From Oxytricha trifallax (taxonomy: Eukaryota; Ciliophora; Spirotrichea; Sporadotrichida; Oxytrichidae): 64,000 nt of DNA. Positions within the stretch are counted from its first letter, which is position 1. Every line of letters begins with the position of its first letter. Positions 26,203 to 38,185 of this stretch are shown here, piece by piece. The notes under the pieces are model-generated. The model saw nothing but the letters and a program-made list of their open reading frames with translations. It was not told the DNA's origin and ran no database searches. The stretch is taken from the NCBI GenBank assembly GCA_000711775.1, contig ARYC01017919.1, positions 1 through 64,000 of the forward strand, in the 5' to 3' direction. Position numbers and translations under genes: made by a program.

Positions 26203-27678
26203 ATGAAAAAATCACCACTTGGCACTCCTAATTCAATTTCTAATTAAAAACAAATTTAATTAACAGAGACTCACTCCCCAAAACCCCTGCACACTTAGAA
26301 CTACTTCACTAGCAATCCTTATTATACGAATAAAGATTTTAATAATAACTTCAATGGCAATGATTTCAATTACAAATTAAATAATACTACAACTAGTGTA
26401 TCACATAGTCAGTCTACTCTTTCCATAAGCAAAAATGATACATATATTATACTATTTAAATTTACTTAAAGTATAATAATATTACTCAAATTATAATGAT
26501 AGAAAATAACAACAACCAAAAACATTTAAGAAATCGTAAACTTTACAAAGACCAATTGAAAACAGAATGTATAATGGTTATAATTAATAGGATTTAAGCA
26601 GTGATGATTCCACGGTACTCGATTAATATCAGAAGAATTCATCTATAGTAATTAAATCAAAGGGAAGTGTTATAAAATAGGAAAGTTTAGTTAATTCATA
26701 AACCAAGTCAGATTGCATGTTTAAAGTTGTTTTGCTTGGGGACAGCTAAGTTGGTAAAACAAGCATTGTACATCGATTAGTTGTAAGATAGCAAAAATAT
26801 ATAGACTATAACATTGATTTTTATCTTATCAATCTTTGAATTCAAAGTTAATCATTATTTTAGGACTCATCATTTATATTGGAACATCAGCCAACTCTAG
26901 GATTTGATTTTGTAAGAGCTCTTTATCATTTTATAATTAAATAATTTAGAGTTTCAAGAAGATGAGAATTGGAGAAAAGGTTATCAGTCTGTAAATTGTA
27001 AGAAAAATTCAGTTATTTATTTTTATTTCAGTTTGACACAGCGGGTTTAGACAGATTCAACAGTCTCGTAAGCAGCTATTTCAAGTAATATATCTTAATT
27101 ATACTTATCAATTCTATGAGAGAGGTGCGCAGGGTTTCGTATGCATCTTCGATCAATCTAAGAAGTCCTCTTGTGAAAATATAGCCAAATGGGTTCAATA
27201 AATTCGGGTGAATGCCTCTATTGAAAATCCAACAATTATGGTTCTTGGGAATAAGAGAGATTTGGATTAAACGCTGAGATAAGCAGTTTTCAAAGAAATT
27301 GAAGAGTTCCAAGCCAATCCAAATCATCGAGATGTGATTTATGCAGAAGTCTCTGCACGAACTGGATTTATGATTAATGAGTCTTTTCGGACTCTTGGTT
27401 AAAAAATGATGGAGAAAGGACACCAAATTGAAGTTAGTGGGTTTAAGATCCAAGCCAACAATAACAATACAAGTCATAATCACAGCAAGCATGATATATA
27501 TGGGAGGTGCTAATCTAACAGCAGCAATAATATGAGAGTAATGCTTCATGGTACTCCTGGGAAATCAAGCATTAGTAAAAGGCTCAGTAAAAATTAATTA
27601 ATGCCAGCTAATGCACATGGAATGTGCTGTTAAGGTGCTGGTAGTAGAAGCAATAGAAATAAGTGCTGTACAGTATGA
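26203..27678 (+). CDS. Rab-like small GTPase with long N-terminal extension and Gln-to-Leu switch II
   Basis: 415 residues after removing one IES (26442-26478) and four GT-AG introns (26783-26863, 26912-26949, 26998-27031, 27085-27122); the joined length is divisible by three. The first 160 residues are Asn/Ser-rich and not GTPase. Then come GDSQVGKTS (G1), DTAGLDRF (G3), GNKRDLD (G4) and EVSARTG (G5). In G3 the catalytic Gln of DTAGQ is Leu, the change that in Ras/Rab proteins abolishes GTP hydrolysis. The C-terminus is Asn/Ser-rich and ends KCCTV, a possible CAAX-type prenylation signal. Probably a membrane-associated, constitutively GTP-bound or atypical Rab; the exact subfamily is not clear. 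Confidence 0.88.
26442..26478. other. IES, pointer ATAT (37 bp)
   Basis: ATAT at 26442-26445 and 26479-26482. Excision joins SISKNDTY to YSNYNDRKQQQ and makes the whole Rab-like frame continuous. Confidence 0.7.
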
Positions 27679-28096
27679 ATATTTTCAATTAAATCAATCT
27701 AATGTTTAAATGTTATAATTTACCATTTATGCTTCACAAAATATAAAGAACATGAGTAATTTAACCCATCCAATACAGAAAAGTGTAAATTAAATTTAAT
27801 AACTTAACAATTACATTTCAGATAAATTCGAACTTTAAAATCTTAAAAAACTTTACCTTTAAATTCATGCTTCAAAACACTATCTAAGACACTTACAATT
27901 TTCTCTAAAGTGAAACGAGAAGTGAAAGTTTTTATGAAAAAGTTAGTAATATAATTATTTAGAAGAGTGAGGTTTATATTTGAAAAATTAGGGCAAAAAT
28001 TAACTCAAACTAATGAGTTATATTCATCAATTAGTACGTATATTAAATTCACTTTATTGGTATCATCAAGAAGTCATCCTGAATCGATTTGATTGC
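27679..28096. other. AT-rich spacer between convergent genes
   Basis: Nothing recognisable; separates the 3' ends of the Rab-like and TEBP-beta genes. Confidence 0.5.
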
Positions 28097-29846
28097 TCAT
28101 TTCTTGGTTGATCTCTTTGAGGCCTTGGAGGCTTTGCCGGAGGTGGCTGAAGCCTTACCAGCGGATCTCTTTCCGAGGACCTTGCCGCCTGATGAGGTCT
28201 TGCCAACATTCTTCTTTTCGTGCCATTCGAGGTATCTCTTGAATTGGGCCATGGTCATTTGATCGGTGGTCTTGGTTGACTTCTTTCCACTTGGGGATGG
28301 GTTGGCTGGAAGGGTCTTCTTTGAACCAGTGGTGGTCTTCTTGGCAGATGATTTACCAGCTGGGACTGATTGACTTAGGAAAAGTACTAAGATTTAAAGA
28401 GAATTAGAAATTATAAATATTTTAGATTATAGTATTTATGGTTGTTTGTTTTTTTTTATTATGGTAAAATATGAAAATTTTCATGCAAACATGAGTTTTT
28501 ATTTTTATTTAAAATGTAAAAACTGTATTCTTATTCTCTTAGTTTGATCTTATATAATGAATCTACATAAAAGCATTATAAATATATCTTATAATATTTA
28601 ATTAATTCACAGTTAATTCAAATATATTTTTATTTACTATCTGCAATAAATCGAGTATATTTGCTAACTCTTTTGTGGGGTCTCCTTTCTGCTTGATGGC
28701 TTGTTGGGAGTGTACTTAACGATCTTGTCAACGCTCTTTCTGACATCGGCTGAAGCACCAACGTCGGCCTTCTTGGCTGAACCCTTCTTTCCTCTGGCAG
28801 CTGATTTAGAGGCAGCCTTTGCTTTACCTCTGGCACCACCCTTGACCTTTACGTCTCCTTCTCCGCCTAATTTGCTGAGAGCATCTTTGCCCTTTTCTTG
28901 GACGAAAATGTCTTGGATTCTGATGGTAGCAGTATAAGACTAATATAAACACCATTTTCATAATCAGAATCTAAGTTGTGTCTAATAATATATAGCAGTG
29001 TTGCCTTCTTTGAATGAGAAGTCGGAGAATTCGTCACCCTTGGAGGTGCTGGCTCTGACAATACCGGCATCGACCTTGGCCTTCTTGTCACCACCAGTGA
29101 CCTTGGCAATATCTGGAATGTTCTCTTGCTTGAGGTTCTTGGCGAGTGATTGCTAAAATCATAATATTAATATATTTGAACTCCTTATTTATAATTCATT
29201 TTGACTTAGAAACAGGGAAGAGAGAAATTTATACTTACTTGGAGAGCTTGATGTCTGAAGTTTATTATTTTTTAGAATAGTCTGCAATGATTAAAAAATC
29301 TAATCATAAAATACTATGAAGTGTTGGATGGTGGTCTTGAATTCGTCGTCTCTGTACAAGTTGACTGGGTATCTGGTTGGGTTGAGTCTCTCTTGGAGGT
29401 TTGGCTTGAATGAGTGGACGATGAGTCTGGCCTCAAGGTTGGCATAAGAAGTGAAAACCTCAGCTGAGTTGACTCTTCTGAGCTCGAGTTATAAGATTTT
29501 CATATAATTACTTAAAATTTTAAGAGTGACCAGTTGTTGATAACGATAACCTTGTCGTGGAGGTCGACGATGTTTACGTTGGGGAACTTAGAGTGGAATT
29601 CAGTCACGGCCTCCTTGGTGAAGTATGGGGTCACGAAGAAATAACCATCGGTAACAAGGAAATGTCATAAACAAGATATTTATTTAACATTATTGTATTA
29701 AAATGTGGGTATGATTCTTTGACGTAGCACTTCAATGGCTTCTTTAAGTTGTTTGAGACCTTGCCGAAGTCACCACCGTTGTTGAATAGCTCGGTGTAGA
29801 GTTGCTTGAAGGCGCTTTGTTGTTGAACTTGTTGTGATTTGCTCAT
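28097..29846 (-). CDS. TEBPB: Telomere end-binding protein, beta subunit (germline copy)
   Basis: 387 residues after removing five IESs and one GT-AG intron (29153-29238), close to the 385 of the Oxytricha nova protein. Begins MSKSQQVQQQSAFKQLYTE; core text such as VKESYPHFLVTDGYFFV, HDKVIVINNWSLELRRV and GDEFSDFSFKEGNTATI is characteristic of the family. The C-terminal third is Lys/Ala/Ser-rich, as expected for the basic tail. With the alpha subunit this protein caps the single-stranded telomere overhang of macronuclear chromosomes; the core supplies the OB-fold interaction with alpha and DNA, while the basic tail promotes G-quadruplex formation. All IES joins restore family text. This gene fixes the organism as an oxytrichid-type spirotrich. 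Confidence 0.97.
28373..28666. other. IES, pointer AGT (294 bp)
   Basis: Between KETPQKS and QSVPAGKSS near the C-terminus of TEBP-beta. ACT (plus strand) at 28373-28375 and 28667-28669; the interior is strongly AT-rich. Confidence 0.88.
28928..28993. other. IES, pointer ACTGCT (66 bp)
   Basis: Plus-strand AGCAGT at 28928-28933 and 28994-28999. Excision restores EGNTATIRIQDIF. Confidence 0.92.
29256..29316. other. IES, pointer ACTTCA (61 bp)
   Basis: Plus-strand TGAAGT at 29256-29261 and 29317-29322. Excision restores TIQHFRHQALQ, after which a true GT-AG intron follows. Confidence 0.92.
29486..29523. other. IES, pointer ACTC (38 bp)
   Basis: Plus-strand GAGT at 29486-29489 and 29524-29527. 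Excision restores INNWSLELRRVNSAE. Confidence 0.92.
29660..29700. other. IES, pointer ACATTT (41 bp)
   Basis: Plus-strand AAATGT at 29660-29665 and 29701-29706. Excision restores SYPHFLVTDGYFF. Confidence 0.92.
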
Positions 29847-30706
29847 TATTACTTATTATTTTTACTGATATTTATTGAATAATTTCTTAAAGATAATTTA
29901 ATCCCTAAACCCCTTCATAAAGTAAATATAAATATATTAATTACTGTGTTTAGAGATTGTTTAAGAAAAGTTTATAAGACTTGTTTTGTTTAAAGTATTG
30001 AAAATTAATTTTAGCGCTATCTAAAAATTAAAATTTGATAAATCAATATTTAATTAAAAGCCTTAAAATTATTGGTCTATATCTTGCAAATTGTTATTTT
30101 TCAACTTGAAATCATAAATCTTAAACGGGAGGAAAAGTAATTTCACAATTAATACTATAAATCAGTAATCATATATTGTTTAAATTAACTTAATTTTAAA
30201 GAATAAAACAAAAATATAAACTCTAAAGCAATATAAAAGAACTATTTTTATGAAAGTTTTTAAGATTGATAAATATATGATGTATATTAGATCTAAAAAT
30301 ATGTATTCTTTGATTTTTTATATTTTTTAATAATATCCTAAGTATTTAAAGCGATTATCTTTTGCTGTAAATCTATTTAGTTTATCATTGAGTTATTCAA
30401 TTTCAAAGATTTATAAAAATTAAAGTCATTCATAACATATATTCAAAATGTGTTAAAGGAACTAGATTAAGTTTATTCAAATTTATTCTGCTGTGCTGGT
30501 TAAAAATCTCTCCATTTAAATTTTACATAAATTATAATAAGTTTTGATTTGAAGTTACGCAATTTAATTGTTACTTTGCAATATCAATAAATATTAAAAA
30601 TGAATATTGGGAATAAAAGGAAAACAAATAGAAGAAACTGAAAATATTTTAAACAATTGCTATTGTATAAATGTGAAAATTAATAAAGCATGTTATTTAT
30701 GGATAT
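29847..30706. other. AT-rich intergenic stretch
   Basis: About 860 bp upstream of TEBP-beta and downstream of the next minus-strand gene. No coding frame, repeat or motif stands out. Confidence 0.5.
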
Positions 30707-31986
30707 TCATAATCTGTTCATTATTATTGCTGGTAATAAATTGTATTTTATAATAAATTCTTTTATTAACTATTTTTTTTATTTTGAAAATGTAAATTAA
30801 TTCTGATAATAGTGATGTGATTAAGAATGCTATAATTATTAAGTGGATTATCTCTGTCCATTGCCAAAGCTTTGATCTAACTCCGATCTGCCTCTGACAT
30901 ATTCCCCGTTTCTATGCTGCACTGTATGAACAGTTTCCTGCACAATTCTAGTAATTTATTAAGAAGCGGGTTAGGGAGCTCCGTTTTACCCTGGCTATCC
31001 AGTCTCTTATCTCATTCTCATAATTTGTTCGTAGATGTTGGTTCCATCATACTGTGGCATCTTCATGCCTCTGTAGTAATCTTAGAGAGTGCTGTGACTC
31101 ATCTTTAGAGCTTCCATTGAAATTGCGCTCACACCTCTTAAATAAGCCTAATCGCATTGAGACTTAAGGATGGCTTTCTTTCTTAACTCAATTCTGTATT
31201 ACTCTTCCAATTCTCTGATCATGGCCTCTAAGAATTCCTTCTCGCTCTTACGCTCTTCAACTAAATGTGAAACTGTCAAATCGATTCTTTCCTTAACTTT
31301 CTTCTCGTATTATCTATTGCCAGCAACTTAAGCGAATAGTTTGAATGCCTTGAAGGATCTAGATTTCAAGCCTTGCATGTAGAAATACTCACAGTAATCT
31401 GATTAATTTGAGTCTTTCTTTTTCTTTTACAGATAAGCTCTCCAGGACTCGAAAGCTCTTCTGCGCTTCCTCACTTGCTCCCATTACTAGATCGTTCTTG
31501 ACATGAGTTCTTTCGATTTTTTAAGCTATTTATTTAGGATACTAATTAAAGAAATGAATGATTACCTTTTCTTTCTCTTCATGCTCATTTTACTCTTACT
31601 CTTTATACTGCTTGTTTAATTTTTCTTGTTAAATAAATTCATCATGCTTCATTTCATCAACCTATAAGTAGATTAAAATATTAGCAAATCTTTCAAATTC
31701 AATTAAAAACATCGATATTGTTATGTTTTATTGTTATTATGAGATTAATCTATGATTTTAACTTGACACTTACCTTGATATTAAGATCAGCTGTGTCCTT
31801 AAGTTTAAGAGTGTGAACTTTCTTCATAATAGTCTCCTTGAAATCAACATTTGACTCTTCTACATGTTAAGAGAATTCAGTAACTCTCTGTTCTTGTGTG
31901 GCTACCTCATTTACTTATTGCAAAATCAGTACTTATTTACTTTCATGCTATTGGATTGCAGACGAGATTTTAATACCTTCAAGCAT
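30707..31986 (-). CDS. Coiled-coil protein, unrecognised
   Basis: 375 residues after removing GT-AG introns at 31526-31565 and 31662-31773; the length is divisible by three. Starts MLEGIKISSA. Almost the whole protein is charged helix, including RKRRRAFESWRAYL, then LVEERKSEKEFLEAMIRELEE, followed by a Gln/Pro-rich tail with YDGTNIYEQI and RNGEYVRGRSELD. The WRAYL and FKAFKLF elements resemble the helical repeats found in axonemal and centrosomal coiled-coil proteins, but I do not recognise a family. The last 30 codons before TGA 30707-30709 are AT-rich, so the true end could be slightly earlier only if a frameshift is present. No IES. Confidence 0.7.
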
Positions 31987-32178
31987 TTTTAAATAAATAT
32001 AATTATTCAAATTCGAATTACTAGGCTATTATTAATAAAAATATAAGGATATTTTAAAAAAGAAACATTAATTAAGATACTTAAAAGTGTAATTATAATA
32101 CTAAATCTTTTTTAAACAAGTATATAATTAATGAATTATGTTTTCTTATTAAGTTGACACATTTATCTATTAACCTGT

Positions 32179-32624
32179 CCATTTTTCTGGAATTATAAAG
32201 TCTAAAGCACTTTTAAATTATTTTTCATTAATTGCTAATTCTACTTTTTACTCAATCTTTGAGATATTGCTCAAATCAGCTTGTAATTCTTTTTCAATTG
32301 CAAAGATGTCTCTGTTTATTATAAATGCAAATTAGTCGAGAAACCTTTCACTGCTGTATTCAGTTGTTATTTATACCAATAAAGATGTCGGATTGTTTTT
32401 TGTCTGGATTTGAGAGAATTTTTAGCCATACGGTATTCATAGAGTCTTTTGTTTTCCTTGAAGTGTTTTTTACTTTTTAAATCTTAAATTTCACAGGATC
32501 CTAATAGGTTAAACATTTTTTTGTTAAACTTTTTAAGATTCTTAATTTTATATTTTAAAGTTTTTAATTTCTTAGATACGTCTAGTTAAAGGTTGATTAA
32601 GCTTAATTTTAAGTTTTATTGCAT
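32179..32624 (-). pseudogene. IIPEK-family copy 1, stop codon lost
   Basis: Starts MQQNLKLSLINLQLDV; ends ALDFIIPEK but the following codon is TGG instead of TGA, opening a long AT-rich extension. One base is missing at a T run near 32270. Its LKYKIKNLKKFNKKM element resembles the copy at 33972. Probably decayed. Confidence 0.65.
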
Positions 32625-32639
32625 TTTGATATATACATC

Positions 32640-33971
32640 ATTAAAGAATTCAAGCAGAATTACCTGTTTTCTTATCGCTATAAATTAAATATTTAAATTG
32701 AATGGTAAAAATGATTTGCATAAAATACTAAATATAGTTTATTTAATATCATAAGAGTTAGAAGTATTTGAGAGAGATTCAAATTTTATCAAAATTAAAT
32801 TATATTATATTTGTAAAAATTTATAGGTAAAAAATTAAAACCAAAAAGAACTTTGAATAGTTTTTTTTAAAAGTTTTTTATTGATAAATATAGACAATAA
32901 ATTATGCATTATGAATTCGCTTGCCTAGGGGTCTTATGTTTAATTTTAATAACCTATAATATCTGAAAGATTTATTATCATTTTACAATATTTAGTATAA
33001 AGGATATTGTTTAAGTTGAGATATGGATGAGGTAAATAATGATAAATACTAAAAATAAATTATAATTTTCATAAGTAGCAAAATTGCTTAACAAATTTTC
33101 TGCTTATCTTTGCCATTAATTTTCTGTCTCTAGCATTTGAATTTTGAAATCAAGTCTTAACTATAATCTTATGAGATTCTTAAAATCATTGCAACATGAC
33201 ATTAATATTTCTCAATATAATTAATAAGTATTGAGCTCTTTAATTTTTTATTTAAAAAACTGAAATTATCCCATTTTATTCCTTGAATTAATCTATGTAA
33301 ATAAATTTGAATAGTACTTATTATTTTTATTTAAATTAAGCATGCTGACTTATAAATTATTGTGCTTATTGATAATTTAAACGTCCTTATACCTTAAGAA
33401 CTAGTAAAGAATTATAAAAGTATTGAAAGAAAACTTGAATTAATGTCTCCCTGTAATTTTCGAAGTCAATAGAATTGAGTTAAATTCGAGTCTAATGAGA
33501 GAATCAGAAAGTGAATGCTAAGCTTAATATTACTTCTTAGTATTGATAGATATTTAGATAGTAGAGGATTGAAGTGTCTGAATAGCACTGTGAAAATATT
33601 TATAATAAAGCTTCCTTAGCATTTGCATTACATTTCAACCCATTATTCAAATCATGAATCTTATTACAAGTAAACTATTTGAAATTTACTAAATAAAACA
33701 TTATTTAATATTAAAACATGTTTTGGGATTTTATAACCGTAAAGATTTTAGTTATATTAAATTTTTAAATGAATAAATTTTTTAATAAACTAAATGATTA
33801 TTAAATTAATTATACAATTCAAATAATTTATTCTAAATATTTCAATTAATCTAAAATATATTAAATAAACTTAATATGAAATTAAAAATTCAATAATATT
33901 TAATCTTATTAATTAGCTCTTAATTATATATTTTATTTATTAATCTTCAAGTCAATAACCTAATAATATAT
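32640..33971. other. Spacer with weak coding-like patch
   Basis: Mostly very AT-rich. Around 33430-33680 both strands are open for 30-70 codons and base composition is milder (plus-strand ELNSSLMRESESECQ), possibly gene debris; I cannot assign it. Confidence 0.3.
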
Positions 33972-34451
33972 TCATTGTTCTTAGTTATTGAGTCTTTTTA
34001 CAAGGCTTTCATATTTTTCTTGATCCATTGCCTAATCTACTCTCTTCTCTGTTTATTAGATTTTATTCAAATCCTTTTGCAATTGCTTCTCCACATTTTC
34101 ATAATATTACTCTGCTTCTTGATAATACTTGTCTAAATTAGCTTTTTTATATTACTTAAGTATTTTGGGATCTTTTTCAGCAGTGTTTAATTGCATGATA
34201 TGCCAATCAAGTTCTTGGATTGTTTTCTTTCTAGCTATTAAAGAATATTTATCATGTTTGTATTCGTTTAAAATGCTAAACTCTTCGCATTGTTTTTGGT
34301 ATCTCAAGTCATTAAGATTATAGGATTCGTAAAATTCTATCATTTTCTTGTTGAATTGTTTTAGGTTTTTCACTTTTTGTTTTAGATTTACTAATTTAAT
34401 GGAAAATTCAGATACTATTTAAATTAAGCTTGGTCTCTATTCTGATTTCAT
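33972..34451 (-). CDS. Divergent coiled-coil family copy, open
   Basis: 159 residues, uninterrupted. Begins MKSEQRPSLIQIVSEF and shares the LKQKVKNLKQFNKKM element with the copy at 32179, but ends LVKRLNNQEQ without the IIPEK block. Richer in charged residues and less AT-biased than most copies. Either a diverged member or a separate coiled-coil gene with related N-terminus. Confidence 0.6.
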
Positions 34452-35038
34452 TTTTAATTATATTACTTTAAAAATATTTACACAAGTTATATACTAATTT
34501 TTACCTAATATTTTAAATATTTAGATAGGATGATAAACTTAGATTTTTTAATATTCTAAGGTATTAAGTGAAAATAAATTTAAAAAAAATTTTTATAATA
34601 TATCATATTGTCTAATATTTTGATGAATCAAGAATATGTACATAATTTAATAATCATTAATTTATTTGTAGATATATTATTTTAATATATGATATTTTAA
34701 TTTAGAAATTTCTATTTGAAACAGTTGATATTAAAATTCATTTTTACCTAAAATTTAAATTAGCTTATTTGAATTACTTTTTTCATAATTCTTAATCTTT
34801 ATTACAAAATAGATATTTGGAGATATTAAAAATTTTAGCTATCTAGATAGTATTAAATCAATATTTTAGCAAATAAAAAATTATTCAAACTCATGCTCAA
34901 ATCATATAATTATTAATTTGAACTTATAATTCTCAATATTATATAATAAATTTTGAATGTAATAAGTCATTTCATAAATGATATATCTAATTACTTAAGT
35001 TAAATTATATTTGAAATTAATTTAATTTTAAACATGAA

Positions 35039-35497
35039 TCATTTCATAGGAATGATTTCATCCAAAATAATATTTTCTAATTCCTCCTCAAGCTTCTAAA
35101 AATTGAAGAATTTCTATATATTATTCATTTGATCTGTAATTTTTTTCATTTTTTAATTAGTTTTCACTGTAAACTTTTAGATATTCATTATGAGCCTAGT
35201 TTTTAGAAGTTTATTTCTGGAAATTTTAATGAGAAATTTTAGAGTAGTTTCTAAAAATCCTTGAATTTAACAAAAGAAATCTAGGTAAGAATTTTATTAG
35301 ATCAATACTTGTTGATGAAAACGCATAACAATGATAGTATTTTTTAAGTTTATGGAATCATTCTTCATATTTACTATCTATTGTATAAATCTGTCAATTT
35401 TTAACTCAAAAGCTTTAGCATTTGAAAGTGTATTTTCGATAATCTTTTCTAATTGTGCTAATTTAGTTATGATTTAAGTGACCTTTGTTTTTTCCAT
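35039..35497 (-). CDS. IIPEK-family copy, open
   Basis: 152 residues, uninterrupted, start MEKTKVTQIITKLAQLEK, end ILDEIIPMK followed by TGA. Heptad-like helix throughout. A reference-quality member despite Met in place of Glu in the terminal motif. Confidence 0.75.
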
Positions 35498-35609
35498 TTC
35501 TTGATTTATTTATTATTAATTTTTAATATGAATGCTTTTAAATATCTTTTAATAATTGATTAATTTAAACATCTAAATTTTGCATAAATGTATATTTAAT
35601 ATACTTTAA

Positions 35610-35727
35610 TACCACCTTGGGTGCTGAGTATTTCAACTTATCTGGATGGATTGACTTGTGGGAGTGTCTGGGATGAATGGGCTCCACCGAAGATGGGTTA
35701 ACGAATTGAAGGACTGATCTCGGACAT
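35610..35727 (-). other. Orphan coding block with a start codon
   Basis: A GC-richer island in AT-rich spacer reads MSEISPSIRQPIFGG, then AHSSQTLPQVNPSRQVEIL and STQGGIK, after which sequence becomes AT-rich. It looks like the first exon or first gene segment of an unrelated gene; no continuation is visible on either side. In this kind of genome, segments of one gene can lie at distant germline sites. Confidence 0.45.
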
Positions 35728-36060
35728 ATTATGAAATTTATTTAAATTTAATTTTATATTCTATCAATCACTAAACTGCTAATCATAATATCCAAATCAA
35801 ATATTAAATTGTATATCGTATTTAAGAATTATATATTCTATATAAAAAAAATTATAAAAATAATTCTAATCATAATACTACATTAAAGGATATTAAGTTT
35901 TACTAATAATTAGTTAAGTACAATTTATTTAACAAATTAATTAAACTAATTTACTTTAGAATAAGTTTATTAAAGGAATTATTTGTAAATCTAAAATTTT
36001 TAAATTAGTAATTATTTAAATGACAACCTTTATAAGAAACATAAATTTAATTAAGCAGTG

Positions 36061-36420
36061 TCAATTAGTTATCTCGAAATTTTTAATAATTGATTTTAAT
36101 TATTTTATTGATTCCCATAATATAAGTAGCATATCTACTTTAGAATTTTCTGATTTTATAAACTTAATCTTTATACAAAACCATTTTACTTTTAGGCGAT
36201 TTATATAAGATTATTTAATTTTTCTTCCTTTTTGCATAATTGTTGAAATTATCAGATTCTTGAGATTAATTTATTTTCTATAAGTTTTTCTTTCCTAAGC
36301 TAGTTTTTTCGATATGCTTATTTATTTTTTTGTCAGCATTTTTAAGTTTTCTATTAATTCTTTTAAAACTTGTTGATATTGACCTTCATTAGTAGTGACG
36401 CAACTCTTTATTAATCTCAT
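36061..36420 (-). CDS. IIPEK-family-like copy lacking the terminal motif
   Basis: 119 codons open from MRLIKSCVTTNEGQYQQ to TGA. Helical, Gln/Lys/Ile-rich, and placed at array spacing, but the C-terminal IIPEK block is absent. Probably a 3'-truncated or decayed copy. Confidence 0.45.
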
Positions 36421-37035
36421 TTTTAATATTATTATTATAATTAATAGATGATGTAAATAAAAATGCTTTTAAACTGATAGATCTAAAATTAAATATTTAG
36501 AATATTGATATCAGCTTTAAAATTAATAAAGCATCATAATCAATTTTACTAATATTATTTTATAGATCATAGATGATTTTTATTACATTTATGAGAGCAT
36601 TTCCCTATTAAATTATAAGTTTATTTAATGTTTAATTGCATTTGAGCAAATTTATATGAAAAATTTTAATTTTTCTTGTTTTAAATTATTATATAATTTT
36701 CATATTTTTAACGAACAATTATTTATAAGATATTATAAATTACTACTGATAAAATAAAACAATTCTTAGAATCAAAATATATGTTTTTTTCTTCAAGTTT
36801 ATGAATTCATAAATTTATTTATTAAGTTATACTTTTAAATATATAATAACATATAACTAAATAAAATGTTTTTTTTTTTTAAATTTAATAAAATATTATA
36901 TTTTATAAACTTAAAAAATAAAATTTAATTCCAAATTATTTTGTAAGTGCTTTAGTATATTGAATAATTTTTAATTCTATTTTTATTATAAATATTAATA
37001 TCAAAATTATTAAATTTTAATTAAAAATATTCATT

Positions 37036-37485
37036 TCATTTTTCTGGATAAATATCATATTAGACCTTATATTCGAGCAGTCTAATATCTCTATTAACTC
37101 TTATTAAGAAATCAATTTCATGAAAATCTTCTTTTATTTTAATTATTTTATTTTGTACCTTTTGTATCCTGTTTACTAAATTTTCATTTTACATGTATAT
37201 CAATCCATTTTTATGTCGAATTATAGAATTTTCAATCTAAATAATTTCTGAATTGATTAATGCCAAATTTAATTCTATTTTACTTTAAAGCTGATTCTGA
37301 ATATTTTTGTTTTTTATAGTCATTTCTTTACTTTCTGAAGATTACGTTAATAAGTAAAAATTTAACATTTTTTCTTCAAATTCTTAAGCTTTTTTAACTT
37401 TGGTTTGAAATATTGAAAGACTCTGATTTAATTCGATTTTTAATTGAGATAGATAATTGGATAGAACTTATAAATTATATACCAT
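37036..37485 (-). CDS. IIPEK-family copy, open
   Basis: 149 residues, uninterrupted; starts MVYNLQVLSNYLSQLK, contains EEKMLNFYLL (the K-M-x-x-F element), ends EYKVQYDIYPEK then TGA. Continuous coiled coil. Confidence 0.75.
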
Positions 37486-38185
37486 CTTCAATAATTACAA
37501 TTTTTAATTAAAAAAATTTCGACTTTATTTATTATAAATCTGAACCTTTAAATTTAATATTTGAATATTAATTTTAAAAGCATAAACTACTTTTTTTGAA
37601 AAACATTTATTAAATATTCGAATAATATTTTATTATTAGATTTTAGAAGATGTAGGTCCACTCTTAAAATTTAAATTTCTTGAAAAATTGGCTATTGTCT
37701 ATGTTTATACAAAACTTATAGCCAAAGTTTGTAAAATTAATAAAATTAAAAATTAAATTATTATATCAAGTAATTGTATTAAAAGATGAAACCAAGAAAA
37801 GAAACTGTATATGTCTATTTGATATTTTGGATTTAATTTGAGTAAATTGCAAATGAATTATTAATTAACTTACCTTATTTAGTGTTTATTTCTTTAAAAT
37901 TAAAGGATTCTTTAGAAACATAGTCATTTTGCATAGTTGATGCTTATGAGTTTTTATTAAATTATACCATTAAATTTTGCTTCATTTAGTTCATGAATCT
38001 ATAAAAAGTTGATCTAAAATAATAGCAATTATTATAATTCAAACATTAAATTCTTTAATTTATTTATGATAAAAAACAATATTAAAAAAGAAAGATATTT
38101 AAACAAGATTCAATCAAAAATAGAATAAGTTATATTCAAAGATTAATTATTTGAAATTTTAATTCAAATATTTAGCATTTTGAAA

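Noticed and set aside
26274..26290. CCCCAAAACCCC, which matches spirotrich telomere repeats
   Set aside because: Only one and a half repeats, inside the Rab-like coding frame (SPKPL); no telomere tract. CCCCAAAA near 433 is likewise isolated.
27076..27549. 157-codon minus-strand open frame
   Set aside because: Antisense shadow of the Rab-like gene, whose plus-strand frame carries the G4 and G5 motifs.
28630..29109. Several short open frames on both strands over TEBP-beta
   Set aside because: Shadows of the TEBP-beta exons.
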